Positions 44,837 through 56,350 of a stretch of 64,000 nt of DNA are shown in pieces. The translations under genes were made by a program, and so were the position numbers. The stretch comes from Paenibacillaceae bacterium (GTDB taxonomy: Bacteria > Bacillota > Bacilli > Paenibacillales > Paenibacillaceae): NCBI GenBank assembly GCA_004134985.1, contig REGQ01000001.1:1-64000 (forward strand), given 5' to 3'. The notes under the pieces were generated by a model that ran no database searches, was not told the origin of the DNA, and was given only the letters and a program-made list of their open reading frames with translations. Numbering within the stretch: position 1 is the first letter of the stretch; every line of letters begins with the position of its first letter.

Positions 44837-45997
44837 CTAGCGTTTATTACGAATCCGGCTTATGATCGTTGCAATTTTTTCAGCCGTAAATTCGATCTCC
44901 TCCAAAGTATTTCCCAATCCAAAGCTGAATCTTACAGCGCTTCGCAAAGAAGACTCCGCAAGGCCCATCGCCTGGAGCACATGCGAGGGTTCAAGCGAGC
45001 CTGAGGTGCAAGCAGATCCGCTTGCCGCAGCAATCCCCTCTACGTCAAGGTTCATAAGCATCGTTTCGGCATCCACTTCCGGAAAGCTTACATTCAAAAT
45101 ATGAGGAGCGCCTGTACCTGCGTCGCCGCCGTTTACCGTAAAGCGATCATGACCAAGATGATCCGCCAGCATATCAAGCAGCCTGCCTCGCAGCAGACGC
45201 ATATGCCGGTTCTTCTCTTCCAGGCTTGCCACAGCAAGCTGCACCGCTTTGGCGAATCCGGCGATCCCTGCTATATTTTCCGTACCTGCGCGTCGTTTTC
45301 GTTCCTGCACACCGCCAAGCATCTGTGCCTGAAACGGTATGTCGCGCGCGATATATAACGCCCCCACCCCCTGCGGCCCGTTGATTTTGTGAGCTGAGAA
45401 ACTCATGAGATCTATCGGAAGAGCTGCCAGATTGATAGGCAGGTTGCCCAGCGCCTGTACGGCATCAACATGGAAAAGCGCTCCCCGCTCCTTGACAAGC
45501 GCTCCGATCTGTTCAATCGGCTGAATCGCCCCCGTTTCATTATTCACATACATCACACTAACCAGCGCTGTCTGCTCTGTCATCGCCTCCGCCACTTGGC
45601 CGGGGGATACTGCGCCGCTTCTGTCGGGTTGAATGAAAACAACTTCGAAACCGTCCTTCATAAGCTGCTGGCAGCGATGCAGGACGGCGTGATGTTCAAT
45701 AGCCGTTGTAATAATTTGATTTTTTCCACGCTTCTTCATGGCGTGCGCAGCTCCGGAGAGCGCCGCGTTGTCGCTCTCGGTGCCGCCGGAGAGCAGTACG
45801 AGCTCTCCGGCGTTGCAGCCGAGTGCCGCGGCGATGCTGTCCCTTGCCGCATTCATCCGCTGCCTTGCCCTGCGGCCAAATGAGTGAATGCTCGATGGGT
45901 TTCCTGCAAGTCCCGCTTGCCAGACGGCAACCATTTCTTCCAGTACCGCAGCATGTATAGGCGTGGTTGCGGCGTGGTCCAGATATATGTTCCGCAT
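44837..45997 (-). CDS. iscS: Cysteine desulfurase
   Basis: 386 residues, class V aminotransferase fold. The PLP lysine is in SFSAHKINGP (about 203-212), the His-containing TAIEHHAVL is at about 97-105, and the active-site Cys lies in SGSACTSGS (about 325-333). It removes sulfur from cysteine as persulfide. Position beside cymR and opposite mnmA marks it as the YrvO-type enzyme that passes sulfur to MnmA for tRNA 2-thiouridine. Confidence 0.95.
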   Translation of the reverse strand: MRNIYLDHAATTPIHAAVLEEMVAVWQAGLAGNPSSIHSFGRRARQRMNAARDSIAAALGCNAGELVLLSGGTESDNAALSGAAHAMKKRGKNQIITTAIEHHAVLHRCQQLMKDGFEVVFIQPDRSGAVSPGQVAEAMTEQTALVSVMYVNNETGAIQPIEQIGALVKERGALFHVDAVQALGNLPINLAALPIDLMSFSAHKINGPQGVGALYIARDIPFQAQMLGGVQERKRRAGTENIAGIAGFAKAVQLAVASLEEKNRHMRLLRGRLLDMLADHLGHDRFTVNGGDAGTGAPHILNVSFPEVDAETMLMNLDVEGIAAASGSACTSGSLEPSHVLQAMGLAESSLRSAVRFSFGLGNTLEEIEFTAEKIATIISRIRNKR

Positions 45998-46011
45998 GAC
46001 TGAATGCTCCC

Positions 46012-46431
46012 TTAAATATAAAACATATAGTTATCGATCGCTTCGCCGCCGTTATACGTAATTAAATCGGCAAGCGTCGTGGAATCCAGAACGCTGGCGA
46101 TGCTGTCGCGGATACGCAGCCACAGGTCACGCTTGGCAGGATCATCTTCTTCTGTAAAGTCTACCGGCGAGATTGGTCCTTCCAATATTCTGATAATGTC
46201 TCCGGAGGTAATCTGTTCAGGTTCTTTGGACAGAATGTAGCCGCCATAAGCGCCTCTTACACTTTTCACCAAACCCGCATTGCGCAATGGTGCGATCAGT
46301 TGCTCCAGGTAATGCTCAGATAATTGATTGCGTTCCGCAATGCTTTTTAGGGAAATTGGCCCCTCACCGAATTTAGCTGCGAGTTCCATCATAATTGTTA
46401 GCCCATAACGGCCTTTAGTTGATATTTTCAA
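46012..46431 (-). CDS. cymR: Rrf2-family regulator, CymR-like
   Basis: 139 residues from TTG 46431 (GAGAGGAG six bases upstream), which gives the family N-terminus KISTKGRYGLTIMMELA. The winged HTH is at about 8-62 (LKSIAERNQLSEHYLEQLI). No Cys cluster of IscR is present, which fits CymR, the cysteine-metabolism repressor that works with CysK. It lies 15 bases before iscS and diverges from mnmA. Confidence 0.88.
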   Translation of the reverse strand: MKISTKGRYGLTIMMELAAKFGEGPISLKSIAERNQLSEHYLEQLIAPLRNAGLVKSVRGAYGGYILSKEPEQITSGDIIRILEGPISPVDFTEEDDPAKRDLWLRIRDSIASVLDSTTLADLITYNGGEAIDNYMFYI

Positions 46432-47843
<1,412 letters not shown>

Positions 47844-47925
47844 ATCAACATTCATTGTACCAACAGATCAAGCTTGCCAGAACGGTGCTTGATTAACCAA
47901 ATAAATGCTTGTAATTGCACAAAGG

Positions 47926-47965
47926 GCCGCCTCATCAGCATTAATGCACAAGCTGATGAGGCGGC
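47926..47965. terminator. Bidirectional terminator mnmA / CNNM protein
   Basis: GCCGCCTCATCAGC and GCTGATGAGGCGGC, a perfect 14-base stem with a 12-base loop between converging genes; the T-runs are interrupted. Confidence 0.8.
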
Positions 47966-47980
47966 TCTGTTATTGTTCGA

Positions 47981-49336
47981 TTACCCGGTGCTCGCATTCA
48001 GCAATTCATCGGCATCATCGCCTGCTTCACGCTTGCGCACCAGAACCCTTGATATTCGCAAATTATCGGTTTCTTCAATGATGAAATCAAATAAGTCCAG
48101 ATAGCTGACTTTCTGCAATTTCTTGGGAGGGATTTCAATCTGGGAATAAATCCACCCGCCAATCGTATCATAATCGTCACTGGCAATATGAATATTGAAA
48201 AAACTATTTACTTCCTGAATGAGCATCATACCGTTGATCGAATGGGCGTTTTCATCAATCTTTTCTACCTCAGGGCGTTCTTCATCAAACTCATCCTGAA
48301 TTTCACCAACAATTTCTTCCATTATATCTTCAAGCGTTACCAGACCGGAGGTTCCGCCATATTCGTCGATTAGTATCGAGATTTGTGTTTTATTCTTCTG
48401 CATCAGCTTCAACAGCTGGCTGATTTGCATCGATTCCGGCACGGTTGTAATCGGACGTGTAATCTGCCTGATGGATGTAATGTCCTGCTCGGATGTCTTA
48501 AGCAGATCCTTAATGTGTACGAACCCGAGAATGCTGTCCTTATCCTTGTCACAAACCGGGAATCGCGTATGCATTTCCTGCAAGGCGATGCGTTTGTTCT
48601 CTTCAAACGGACGGTCGGCATACAGACACACCATTTCCGTACGCGGAATCATGATTTCACGGGAAGTTGTCTCCGCAAATTCAAAAATATTGTCCACGAG
48701 CGTCAATTCTGTATTGTCGATCAAACCGCTCTTATGGCTTTCTTTCATTAAAATCCGAATTTCTTCTTCGGTATGCGCCGACTCATGTTCAGAAGCCGGT
48801 TCGACGCCAAATCGTTGAAGCAGCCAATTGGCTGTGCCGTTAAGGAACCAGATGAATGGATACATGATTTTATGAAAAAGCATTAATGGTGCGGCGGTCC
48901 ACATCGTCACATTCTCCGATTTGCGAATCGCAAGCGTCTTAGGCGCCAGCTCTCCAAGTACAATGTGCAAAAACGTAATGATAGAGAATGCGATTAAAAA
49001 TGAAATCGTATGAATAACAACATCATTCAGACCAAACCAGCTTTGCAAATACGGCGCGATAATCTTGGCAATTGCCGGTTCCCCGACATACCCAAGTCCA
49101 AGTGAAGCCAGCGTAATACCCAGTTGACACGCCGACAGGTATGCATCGAGATTGTTTGTTAAATGCGATGCAAACTTCGCCCTGCGATGCCCCTCAGATG
49201 CCAGTGAATCAATTCGGCTTCCGCGAACTTTCACCATCGCAAATTCTGCCGCCACAAAAAAACCATTCATAAACACCAAAAACATGATCAACACTGCATT
49301 CAATAACAACGATACTACCGGTAAAGGGTCTTCCAA
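47981..49336 (-). CDS. CNNM/hemolysin-family transporter with CBS domains
   Basis: About 451 residues from TTG 49336. The DUF21 membrane domain (about 5-185, four TMs), a CBS pair (about 205-325) and the CorC_HlyC domain (about 340-420). The family exports Mg2+/Co2+ or drives Na+/Mg2+ exchange; the old name hemolysin is misleading. The longer frame to 49390 starts inside a GGAGGTGCTCC palindrome and is less likely. Confidence 0.85.
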   Translation of the reverse strand: MEDPLPVVSLLLNAVLIMFLVFMNGFFVAAEFAMVKVRGSRIDSLASEGHRRAKFASHLTNNLDAYLSACQLGITLASLGLGYVGEPAIAKIIAPYLQSWFGLNDVVIHTISFLIAFSIITFLHIVLGELAPKTLAIRKSENVTMWTAAPLMLFHKIMYPFIWFLNGTANWLLQRFGVEPASEHESAHTEEEIRILMKESHKSGLIDNTELTLVDNIFEFAETTSREIMIPRTEMVCLYADRPFEENKRIALQEMHTRFPVCDKDKDSILGFVHIKDLLKTSEQDITSIRQITRPITTVPESMQISQLLKLMQKNKTQISILIDEYGGTSGLVTLEDIMEEIVGEIQDEFDEERPEVEKIDENAHSINGMMLIQEVNSFFNIHIASDDYDTIGGWIYSQIEIPPKKLQKVSYLDLFDFIIEETDNLRISRVLVRKREAGDDADELLNASTG

Positions 49337-49572
49337 CGATTCCCTGTCTCCGTCCCCCGCGTCACACGGGCTGGCCGACGACAGGAGCACCTCCTTCAGG
49401 AATTAAAATTTATAAAGATTGTTTATATTAACAGCTTAGTCGATTTAAGGGTTGACAGTCAAACCCTTGTTTTAGCTTATTACTGATGTTTATTCGCTAA
49501 TGGTCGCCATTTATGCATCTTTGCAGGCCATTACTATTGTTTTTATCGCCGTAGCTTCGTTATAAGCTCATT

Positions 49573-50910
49573 TTAGAGCTTTGAGGGATATTTCTCCTTC
49601 TTTCCAGCCGATTTCCTGCGCTGCTGGTTTAGTTTTATTTTCTCTTCCATCCCCTGCTCTGACGCTTCATAAAACGGTTTGTCCCGCAACATTTCCGGCA
49701 AATACCGCTGATCGACATAGTGACCGGGATAATCATGCGGATAGCGGTACCCCTGATGACCGAGCTGTTCCGCGCCTTTGTAATGCGTATCGCGCAGATG
49801 ATGCGGCACTTCCATCGTGCCCGCAGCCTCAATCGTCTGCATCACGCTGCCGATCGCTATCGCCGTCGCATTCGATTTTGGACTTTCGACCGCGAATAAA
49901 ATCGCTTGTGCAATATTGTATTTCGCCTCCGGCCACCCGATCTTATGGTATGCATCCATCGCCGTAACCGCTTGTACCATAGCCTGCGGGTTGGCAAGCC
50001 CGATATCTTCGCTGCAAGCTACGATGAGACGGCGCAGGAACACCATCGGGTCCATGCCCAGCTTCTCGACGGCATACAGAAACCAGAACAGCGCCGCATC
50101 GCTTGAGCCGCGCACGCTTTTGTGGAAAGCAGACAGCACGTCATACTGGGTTGATGTGTCCGCACGTACGATCGGCTTGCGGATGGATTCTTCTGCTACG
50201 GCAAGCGTCAGCCGGACCGAGCCGTCAGGCTGGGAAGGCGTAGTAACCGCTGCGAGTTCCAGCGCATTCAGCGCCCGGCGAATATCGCCGTTAGCCATCT
50301 CAGCCAAATGCTGCAAGGCATCCTCATCTGCCTGCAAATCCATGAAGCCAAGCCCCCTGGCCTGATCCGCAATCGCTCTTTGCATAGCCAGCAGCGAATG
50401 CTCTTGGGTCAGCGGCTCCAGCTGAAACAGCGTTGAGCGGGACAAAAGCGCCCCATTGACATGATGGAACGGATTTTCTGTCGTGGCGCCAATAAAGATA
50501 ATAATTCCCTGCTCAACAGCTGGTAAAAGCGCGTCCTGCCTTGCTGTATTGAAGCGGTGAACTTCGTCAAGAAACAGGATCGTCTTTTTGCCGTACATCG
50601 ATTTGTTAAGACGAGCCTGCTCGATCGTTTCGCGCACATCCTTAACCGATGCGTCAACCGCATTAAGTTTGACAAACTCGCCTGCTGTACGAAGGGAAAT
50701 GACATTGGCAAGCGTCGTTTTGCCGCATCCAGGCGGTCCGAACAGCAAAATGGAGGACACCTGATCGCCTTCAATCGCACGACGCAGCAGCTTGCCCTGG
50801 CCAACAATATGTTCCTGCCCGATATATTCATCCAGCGTCTGCGGCCGCATTCGATCAGCCAGCAATTTCGCCTGCGGCTGCTCAGATTCCCCATATGAAA
50901 ACAAGTCCAT
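49573..50910 (-). CDS. rarA: Replication-associated recombination ATPase RarA
   Basis: 445 residues. AAA+ core (about 35-170) with Walker A GPPGCGKTT and Walker B LFLDEVHRF, sensor GATTENP, then the MgsA tetramer domain (about 255-420). It acts at stalled forks in the cytoplasm. Its place between tcdA/aspS and the iscS block is as in Bacillus (yrvN). Confidence 0.94.
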   Translation of the reverse strand: MDLFSYGESEQPQAKLLADRMRPQTLDEYIGQEHIVGQGKLLRRAIEGDQVSSILLFGPPGCGKTTLANVISLRTAGEFVKLNAVDASVKDVRETIEQARLNKSMYGKKTILFLDEVHRFNTARQDALLPAVEQGIIIFIGATTENPFHHVNGALLSRSTLFQLEPLTQEHSLLAMQRAIADQARGLGFMDLQADEDALQHLAEMANGDIRRALNALELAAVTTPSQPDGSVRLTLAVAEESIRKPIVRADTSTQYDVLSAFHKSVRGSSDAALFWFLYAVEKLGMDPMVFLRRLIVACSEDIGLANPQAMVQAVTAMDAYHKIGWPEAKYNIAQAILFAVESPKSNATAIAIGSVMQTIEAAGTMEVPHHLRDTHYKGAEQLGHQGYRYPHDYPGHYVDQRYLPEMLRDKPFYEASEQGMEEKIKLNQQRRKSAGKKEKYPSKL

Positions 50911-51011
50911 CGCAATTCAATCCTTCCCTGCATTTCGTCTGATGATTACCCAATATCATAGCATAAACGTACAGGTGTTTGCTATATTGCAGCCTCCCCG
51001 GAAACAGTTGC

Positions 51012-51052
51012 AAAAAAAAGGAACGGCGCGCAGCTTTCGCTACTGCCGTTCC
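51012..51052 (-). terminator. Terminator of tcdA
   Basis: GGAACGGC and GCCGTTCC with a 17-base loop, followed on minus by eight Ts. Confidence 0.88.
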
Positions 51053-51122
51053 CTTACATCCTGTTGCTATATGTGAGAAGCTGCCTGCTGTATTGTCTCC
51101 GGCCGCTAAGATCCGCAGAAGC

Positions 51123-51878
51123 TTATACGTGCACGCCGCCTTCAGACAGCAAATCACGCACCGCTACGCTCACCATAATTAAACCGACCACCGGCGGAAC
51201 AAACGAATTGCTTGCCGGCGGCTGCTTCGCCTTGCGAATTTCAGGCGCATTCTCCGGAACGATGCGCTGGGTGACATCCTCGCGCGGCTTTTGCGGCTCC
51301 TCCTTGGAGAAGACCACTTTGACCCCTTTGCGGACGCCCGCCTTGCGCAGACGCTGACGAACGACCCGGGCTATCGGATCCATCGACGTTTGCGAAATAT
51401 CCGCTACCTGAAACTTGGTCGGGTCCATCTTGTTGGCTGCGCCCATGCTGGAAATAAGCGGTATGCCGCGCTCTCTGCATTGCAAGATCAGATGGATCTT
51501 GTATGAGATCGTGTCCGATGCATCCAGCACATAATCAAGCGGATAGGCGAAGAACTCTTCATAGGTCTCCTCGGTATAAAACATGCGCAGCGAAATCACT
51601 TCGCACTCCGGGTTAATCAGCTTGATCCTGTCGCGCATCAGATCTGCCTTAGGCTGTCCAACGGTTGTCGTGAGCGCATGAATCTGACGGTTGATGTTCG
51701 TGATATCCACCACATCTTTATCGATCAGAATAAGCTTCCCGACACCGGATCTTGCCAGCGCCTCCGCCGCAATTGAACCGACACCGCCAATTCCGAGCAC
51801 TGCCACTGTGCTCCCTTTCAAAATTTCGAGCCCTTCGGAGCCAATCGCCAGTTCCGTACGGGAAAATTGATGCAGCAT
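51123..51878 (-). CDS. tcdA: tRNA threonylcarbamoyladenosine dehydratase TcdA
   Basis: 251 residues, ThiF/MoeB/E1 fold: GIGGVGS (about 31-37) nucleotide loop, DKDVVDITNINRQ (about 55-67), and DASDTISYKIHL. It converts t6A37 of tRNA to the cyclic ct6A with ATP. The C-terminal segment (about 205-251) holds a hydrophobic helix that may dock to the membrane, as seen in relatives. It follows aspS after 65 bases. Confidence 0.92.
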   Translation of the reverse strand: MLHQFSRTELAIGSEGLEILKGSTVAVLGIGGVGSIAAEALARSGVGKLILIDKDVVDITNINRQIHALTTTVGQPKADLMRDRIKLINPECEVISLRMFYTEETYEEFFAYPLDYVLDASDTISYKIHLILQCRERGIPLISSMGAANKMDPTKFQVADISQTSMDPIARVVRQRLRKAGVRKGVKVVFSKEEPQKPREDVTQRIVPENAPEIRKAKQPPASNSFVPPVVGLIMVSVAVRDLLSEGGVHV

Positions 51879-51943
51879 TTCAATTACACTCCTTTACCGG
51901 TCATTGCATGCTTGTTGCCAAGCAGCGTACGAATAGCGGACTG

Positions 51944-53761
51944 CTATTCTGCTCCATTGCCAGATGCCGCAGCGGCCTCAGCCGCTTTTTGCTTCGGCGC
52001 AGGCTTTGGCATCGTACGAATATGAAGCTGTTCAAGCTGGGACAGATCGACTTCTGATGGCGCATCACACAGCACATCGGTTGCGCTCGCAGTTTTCGGG
52101 AAAGCAATCGTCTCCCGAAGATTTGTGCGTCCGGCCAGCAGCATGACCAATCTGTCAAACCCAAACGCTATCCCGCCGTGCGGGGGCGTTCCGTATTCAA
52201 AGGCTTCCAGCAAAAATCCGAATTGCTCAGCAGCCTGCTCCTGGCTGAAGCCAAGCGCTTTGAACATTTGCTCTTGCACTTCTCTCTTGTAAATCCGCAT
52301 TGAGCCGCCGCCCACTTCATAGCCGTTCAGGACAAGGTCATAAGCTTGCGCGCGGATTTGACCCGGATCGCTGTCGAACAAATGTACATCTTCTTCGTTT
52401 GGACGGGTAAACGGATGATGTTCGGCTACATAACGCTTGGCATCCTCATCCCACCCGAGCAGCGGGAAATCAACAACCCAGGCAAACTTGAATTCCTTCT
52501 CGTTAATCAGACCAAGATCGCGGCCGATTTTCAGACGCAAATTGCCAAGCACGTCCGCAACCACTTTCTTCTTGTCGGCGGAGAACAGCAGCAAGTCGCC
52601 TTCTTCCACCTGCAGGCGTTCGGTCAGCGCCTGAATTTCTTCCGGTTTGAAAAACTTCACGATCGGCCCGCGCCATTCGCCTTCTTTCACTGTTACCCAC
52701 GCCAACCCTTTGCCGCCATAACGCGCTGCGAACGGCTGCAGATCATCAAGTTCCTTCCGGCTCCATGTTGCACACCCTTTGGCATTAAGCGCCTTGACAA
52801 CGCCGCCGCCGGCCGCTACAGAGGCAAACACTTTGACATCGCTGCCTGCAACAATATCGGTAATCTCTTCGATTTCCAGACCAAAGCGCAGATCAGGCTT
52901 GTCAGAACCGTATTTGTTCATGGCATCCGCATGGCTAATCCGCTGGAACGGGGTCTGCAGCTCGACGCCTACCGTTTCTTTGAGCAGCTTGCTGACGAGC
53001 TCCTCCATAAGCTCAAGCAGTTGATCCTGGGACAAGAAAGACGTCTCGATGTCCACTTGCGTAAATTCAGGCTGACGGTCCGAGCGCAGATCTTCGTCGC
53101 GGAAACAACGGGCAATTTGGTAATAGCGTTCAATACCGCCCACCATCAGCAGCTGTTTGAAAATTTGCGGCGATTGCGGCAGCGCGAAGAACTCGCCTGG
53201 ATGAACCCGGCTTGGTACCAAATAATCGCGCGCGCCTTCCGGCGTGCTTTTGGTGAGCACAGGTGTCTCAACTTCAATAAATTGCTCCCCGTCAAGGAAA
53301 TCACGGAAGATTTTAGCTGCTTTCGAACGAAGGCGCAGCGTTTGCTGCATTTCCGGACGACGCAGATCCAGATAACGGTATTTCAGGCGGATCGACTCAT
53401 CCACTTCCACGCCATCTTCAATCGGGAAGGGCGGCGTTTTGGCCGCATTCATAATTTCAATTGTTGTAACCTGCACTTCGATTTCACCCGTCGCAAGGTT
53501 CGCATTGAACGTTTCGGGATCACGCTCGACGACAGTTCCGTTAACCGCAATGACATATTCACTGCGCACACGATCTGCAATTTCCAACGCTTCTCCGGAA
53601 AAGTCAGGGTTAAATACGATTTGAACAATGCCGCTGCGGTCGCGCAAATCAATAAACAATACGCCCCCCAAATCACGGCGCCGCTGCACCCAACCGTTCA
53701 GCGTAACCGTCTGTCCTACATTTGCTTTTGTCAATGTACCGCAATGATGCGTTTTTAACAT
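51944..53761 (-). CDS. aspS: Aspartyl-tRNA synthetase
   Basis: 605 residues from ATG 53761 (AAGGGA upstream). N-terminal OB-fold anticodon domain (about 1-110), class II core with [14 protein letters not shown] (motif 2 region, about 215-228), the bacterial GAD insert (about 290-420) and [11 protein letters not shown] (motif 3). A Lys/Ala-rich tail ends the protein. It follows hisS after two bases, so both are under the hisS T-box. Confidence 0.97.
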   Translation of the reverse strand: MLKTHHCGTLTKANVGQTVTLNGWVQRRRDLGGVLFIDLRDRSGIVQIVFNPDFSGEALEIADRVRSEYVIAVNGTVVERDPETFNANLATGEIEVQVTTIEIMNAAKTPPFPIEDGVEVDESIRLKYRYLDLRRPEMQQTLRLRSKAAKIFRDFLDGEQFIEVETPVLTKSTPEGARDYLVPSRVHPGEFFALPQSPQIFKQLLMVGGIERYYQIARCFRDEDLRSDRQPEFTQVDIETSFLSQDQLLELMEELVSKLLKETVGVELQTPFQRISHADAMNKYGSDKPDLRFGLEIEEITDIVAGSDVKVFASVAAGGGVVKALNAKGCATWSRKELDDLQPFAARYGGKGLAWVTVKEGEWRGPIVKFFKPEEIQALTERLQVEEGDLLLFSADKKKVVADVLGNLRLKIGRDLGLINEKEFKFAWVVDFPLLGWDEDAKRYVAEHHPFTRPNEEDVHLFDSDPGQIRAQAYDLVLNGYEVGGGSMRIYKREVQEQMFKALGFSQEQAAEQFGFLLEAFEYGTPPHGGIAFGFDRLVMLLAGRTNLRETIAFPKTASATDVLCDAPSEVDLSQLEQLHIRTMPKPAPKQKAAEAAAASGNGAE

Positions 53762-53763
53762 AA

Positions 53764-55032
53764 TCATTCATTCCCTTCGCTTGATTTGTACGTCATAATT
53801 GTGTCGGTCAGCGCTGTCAGCTTCACAATCTGCTGTTCGCCGGTAGCCATATGCTTAAGTGAAATTTCGCCCCGCGCCAATTCATCGTCGCCGAGAATGG
53901 CTGTGAAGCGCACCTGCAAACGATCAGCGGATTTCATCTGCGCTTTTAGTTTGCGGCCCTGATAATCGCGCTCGCCGGAGATCCCGTGCAAACGCGCATG
54001 ATGCAACAGTTTGGTCACTTCCTGCGCCGCAGCATCGCCAAGGCTGATAAAGTAAATATCAAGGCTTCTCTGCGCAGGCTGTGCCTGCTGTTTATCCAGC
54101 AGCATTAGTGTTCGCTCCAGCCCAAGGCCGAGGCCAACGCCCGGTTGATCCGGTCCTCCGATATCGGCAACAAGCCCGTTATATCGGCCACCGCCGCCGA
54201 TCGTGTCGATCGCGCCGATTCCTGCAGCTTTATATTCAAATGCGGTATGCGTATAATAATCCAGCCCGCGCACCAGCTTTGAATTAATTGTATAGGGAAT
54301 TTCCATCCCGGTCAGATGCGTCTGCAGTTGCTCAAAATGCTCGCGACATGCATCATCCAGACTGTCCAGAATGGATGGCGCATCAGTAAAGTGTTGCTGA
54401 TCCTGCTTGCAATCGAGCACGCGCAGCGGGTTACGCTCCATCCGCGACTGGCAGTCCTTGCACAGCAGCTCCCGCTTCGGCGTCAGGAAAGCCAACAGCC
54501 GTTCCCGGAAAGCAGCCCGAACTTCAGGGGTGCCGACAGAATTGATCTCCACATGAACCCCTTCAAGTCCAACTTCCTTATAGAAGGTATAGCCAAGTGC
54601 AATCACCTCGGCATCCAGTGCCGGGTCCACCGCGCCTAACGCCTCAATGCCAAACTGGTGGAACTGACGATACCGTCCGGCTTGCTGGCGCTCGTACCGG
54701 AACATCGGTCCAATGTAGTACAGCTTGGATACATCAGGCTCGCCATAGAGCTTGTTTTCTACATAGGACCGCACAGCTCCCGCGGTTCCTTCCGGACGAA
54801 GCGTGACACTTCTGCCGCCGCGATCCTCAAAGGTATACATTTCCTTCTCAACAATATCTGTCGTTTCGCCGACACCCCGTTTGAACAACTCGGTCGCTTC
54901 GAATACCGGGGTGCGAATTTCTCGAAAATTAAAGCGCCGGCATACATCCCGGGCAACCGCTTCAACAAATTGCCATTTCTCAGCCTGCTCCGGCAAAATA
55001 TCCTGTGTTCCAGGCAGTTTTTGAAAAGCCAT
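53764..55032 (-). CDS. hisS: Histidyl-tRNA synthetase
   Basis: 422 residues. Class II core with [12 protein letters not shown] (motif 2), histidine-A motif [12 protein letters not shown] (about 263-274) and [10 protein letters not shown] (motif 3); C-terminal anticodon domain (about 325-415). ATG preceded by GGGGGG. First gene of the hisS-aspS operon, controlled by the T-box upstream. Confidence 0.97.
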   Translation of the reverse strand: MAFQKLPGTQDILPEQAEKWQFVEAVARDVCRRFNFREIRTPVFEATELFKRGVGETTDIVEKEMYTFEDRGGRSVTLRPEGTAGAVRSYVENKLYGEPDVSKLYYIGPMFRYERQQAGRYRQFHQFGIEALGAVDPALDAEVIALGYTFYKEVGLEGVHVEINSVGTPEVRAAFRERLLAFLTPKRELLCKDCQSRMERNPLRVLDCKQDQQHFTDAPSILDSLDDACREHFEQLQTHLTGMEIPYTINSKLVRGLDYYTHTAFEYKAAGIGAIDTIGGGGRYNGLVADIGGPDQPGVGLGLGLERTLMLLDKQQAQPAQRSLDIYFISLGDAAAQEVTKLLHHARLHGISGERDYQGRKLKAQMKSADRLQVRFTAILGDDELARGEISLKHMATGEQQIVKLTALTDTIMTYKSSEGNE

Positions 55033-55049
55033 CGTATCCCCCCATTCTT

Positions 55050-55350
55050 AAAATAAAAAAACTCCCGCCCCTGGCCAAAGCCAGGGACGAGAGATTATTC
55101 CCTCGTGGTACCACCCACATTCCGAACTATGCAGCACACAGTTCGCTCATACGGTTAACGCCCGTCTACGCAAATCAGCTACTATAACGCCATCAATGGA
55201 TTCCCTAGTGCAAATGGAACCGTATTGGCGCTCTGTTCACCGAATGTTCTCGGGGAGGTCTATTCATCCATTCATCATAAGGTCGCTTGCAGCCAAGGCG
55301 CCCCTCTCTAGGTATGTGATATGGATTACTTTGTCCCGTCAACGAATCAT
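55050..55350 (-). promoter_or_regulatory. T-box riboswitch of hisS-aspS
   Basis: The T-box sequence GTGGGTGGTACCACGAGGG (complement of 55100-55118) is followed by a strong terminator (CCCTGGC-CAAA-GCCAGGG, 55066-55087, then Ts at 55052-55060). Stem I lies roughly in 55200-55330. Known hisS-aspS leaders respond to His or Asp tRNA; the specifier was not settled. Confidence 0.9.
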
Positions 55351-55504
55351 CATTAAATTGCTTACTAATGCTGTATTATACCCTTAATCGACCGCAAATG
55401 TCAAATACCATTGCAGATGCAGTTAAAATAGCGTCATAAGGCACAGCGCCTAAGAGACGGAGAATAAGTGAGCAAGGTTTTGCGAATTGTCAAAGCATGA
55501 CAAA

Positions 55505-55532
55505 GAAAAAACCTGCCGACAAACGCGGCAGG
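55505..55532 (-). terminator. Terminator downstream of dtd
   Basis: CCTGCCG and CGGCAGG stem followed on minus by TTTTTTC. Confidence 0.8.
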
Positions 55533-55640
55533 TCAAAGTGAAATATATATTTTAAAAAAGGGGGTCAAGGTCTATTATAGACGGGACATATTATAGAATG
55601 ATGTTAATTATATTACAGTTATATTACAAAATAATTTATT

Positions 55641-55811
55641 CTACGTTGACCCTGACGTTATCCCATTGCCCCCAGTCGAGCGCGCCTCCCGATCGCCTGC
55701 CTGCCATAAGCCTTCGACTCTTGCGACTGTCATCGCCTCGCCCCGACCCTGGAGAAGCTGCAAGGCACTGCGGATTGCGGTCAACTCTTTGCTTCCATGT
55801 CGCATGAGCAC
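55641..55811 (-). CDS. Small hypothetical protein after dtd (56 residues)
   Basis: From GTG 55811 (AAGGGGTG five bases upstream) the frame reads MLMRHGSKELTAIRSALQLL, then a helical part and a Gly/Ser/Thr end. It lies between dtd and the terminator at 55505, so it may be part of the dtd transcript. Two hairpins (55826-55847 and the palindrome at 55855-55864) separate it from dtd. Not recognised. Confidence 0.5.
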   Translation of the reverse strand: MLMRHGSKELTAIRSALQLLQGRGEAMTVARVEGLWQAGDREARSTGGNGITSGST

Positions 55812-55878
55812 CGATTCACCCCTTCAACCAGACCTGTGTGTCTGGTTCTAGTGTGCACCGGTGCGAAACGTTCTAGTC

Positions 55879-56331
55879 TTACGTCTTGGAGCGCGGACTG
55901 TCAAGCACAAGGGTTACAGGGCCCCAATTGACCAATGAGACATCCATCATCGCCCCGAAAATCCCTGTCTCCACAACAGAAATTTTAGTGCGCAAATAGT
56001 CGTTAAACGTCAAATATTGCGCCTCCGCCTGCTCTGGTCTGGCAGCAGCCATAAAGTTGGGCCGTCTGCCATTACGGCAATCGCCATACAACGTAAATTG
56101 CGAGACCGACAGCACCGAGCCGCCGATCTCCTGCAAGGACAGGTTCATTTTCTCCGACTCATCTTCAAAAATGCGCAAGCTGCTCACTTTGTCGGCCATC
56201 CATCTGAGATCCTCGTCGGTATCGTCATGTGTAAACCCGACCAGCAAGAGCAAGCCTTCACCGATTGCACCGACCGTTTCGCCCGCAACCGAGACAGCTG
56301 CCGATTTGCAGCGCTGGACTACCACTCTCAT
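55879..56331 (-). CDS. dtd: D-aminoacyl-tRNA deacylase
   Basis: 150 residues, full length. MRVVVQRC start, SQFTLYGD (about 78-85) and the C-terminal NWGPVTL (about 134-140) forming the cross-subunit active site. It frees tRNA from D-amino acids and Gly-tRNA-Ala. It follows relA by 19 bases. Confidence 0.94.
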   Translation of the reverse strand: MRVVVQRCKSAAVSVAGETVGAIGEGLLLLVGFTHDDTDEDLRWMADKVSSLRIFEDESEKMNLSLQEIGGSVLSVSQFTLYGDCRNGRRPNFMAAARPEQAEAQYLTFNDYLRTKISVVETGIFGAMMDVSLVNWGPVTLVLDSPRSKT

Positions 56332-56350
56332 GCCCGGTCCCCATTTCTAA

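Noticed and set aside
49440-49480. Hairpin AAGGGTTGAC/GTCAAACCCTT as rarA terminator
   Set aside because: The loop is almost absent and no T-run follows on the minus strand.
52346-53758. 470-codon plus-strand ORF across aspS
   Set aside because: It is the antisense shadow of a conserved synthetase gene and its protein resembles nothing.
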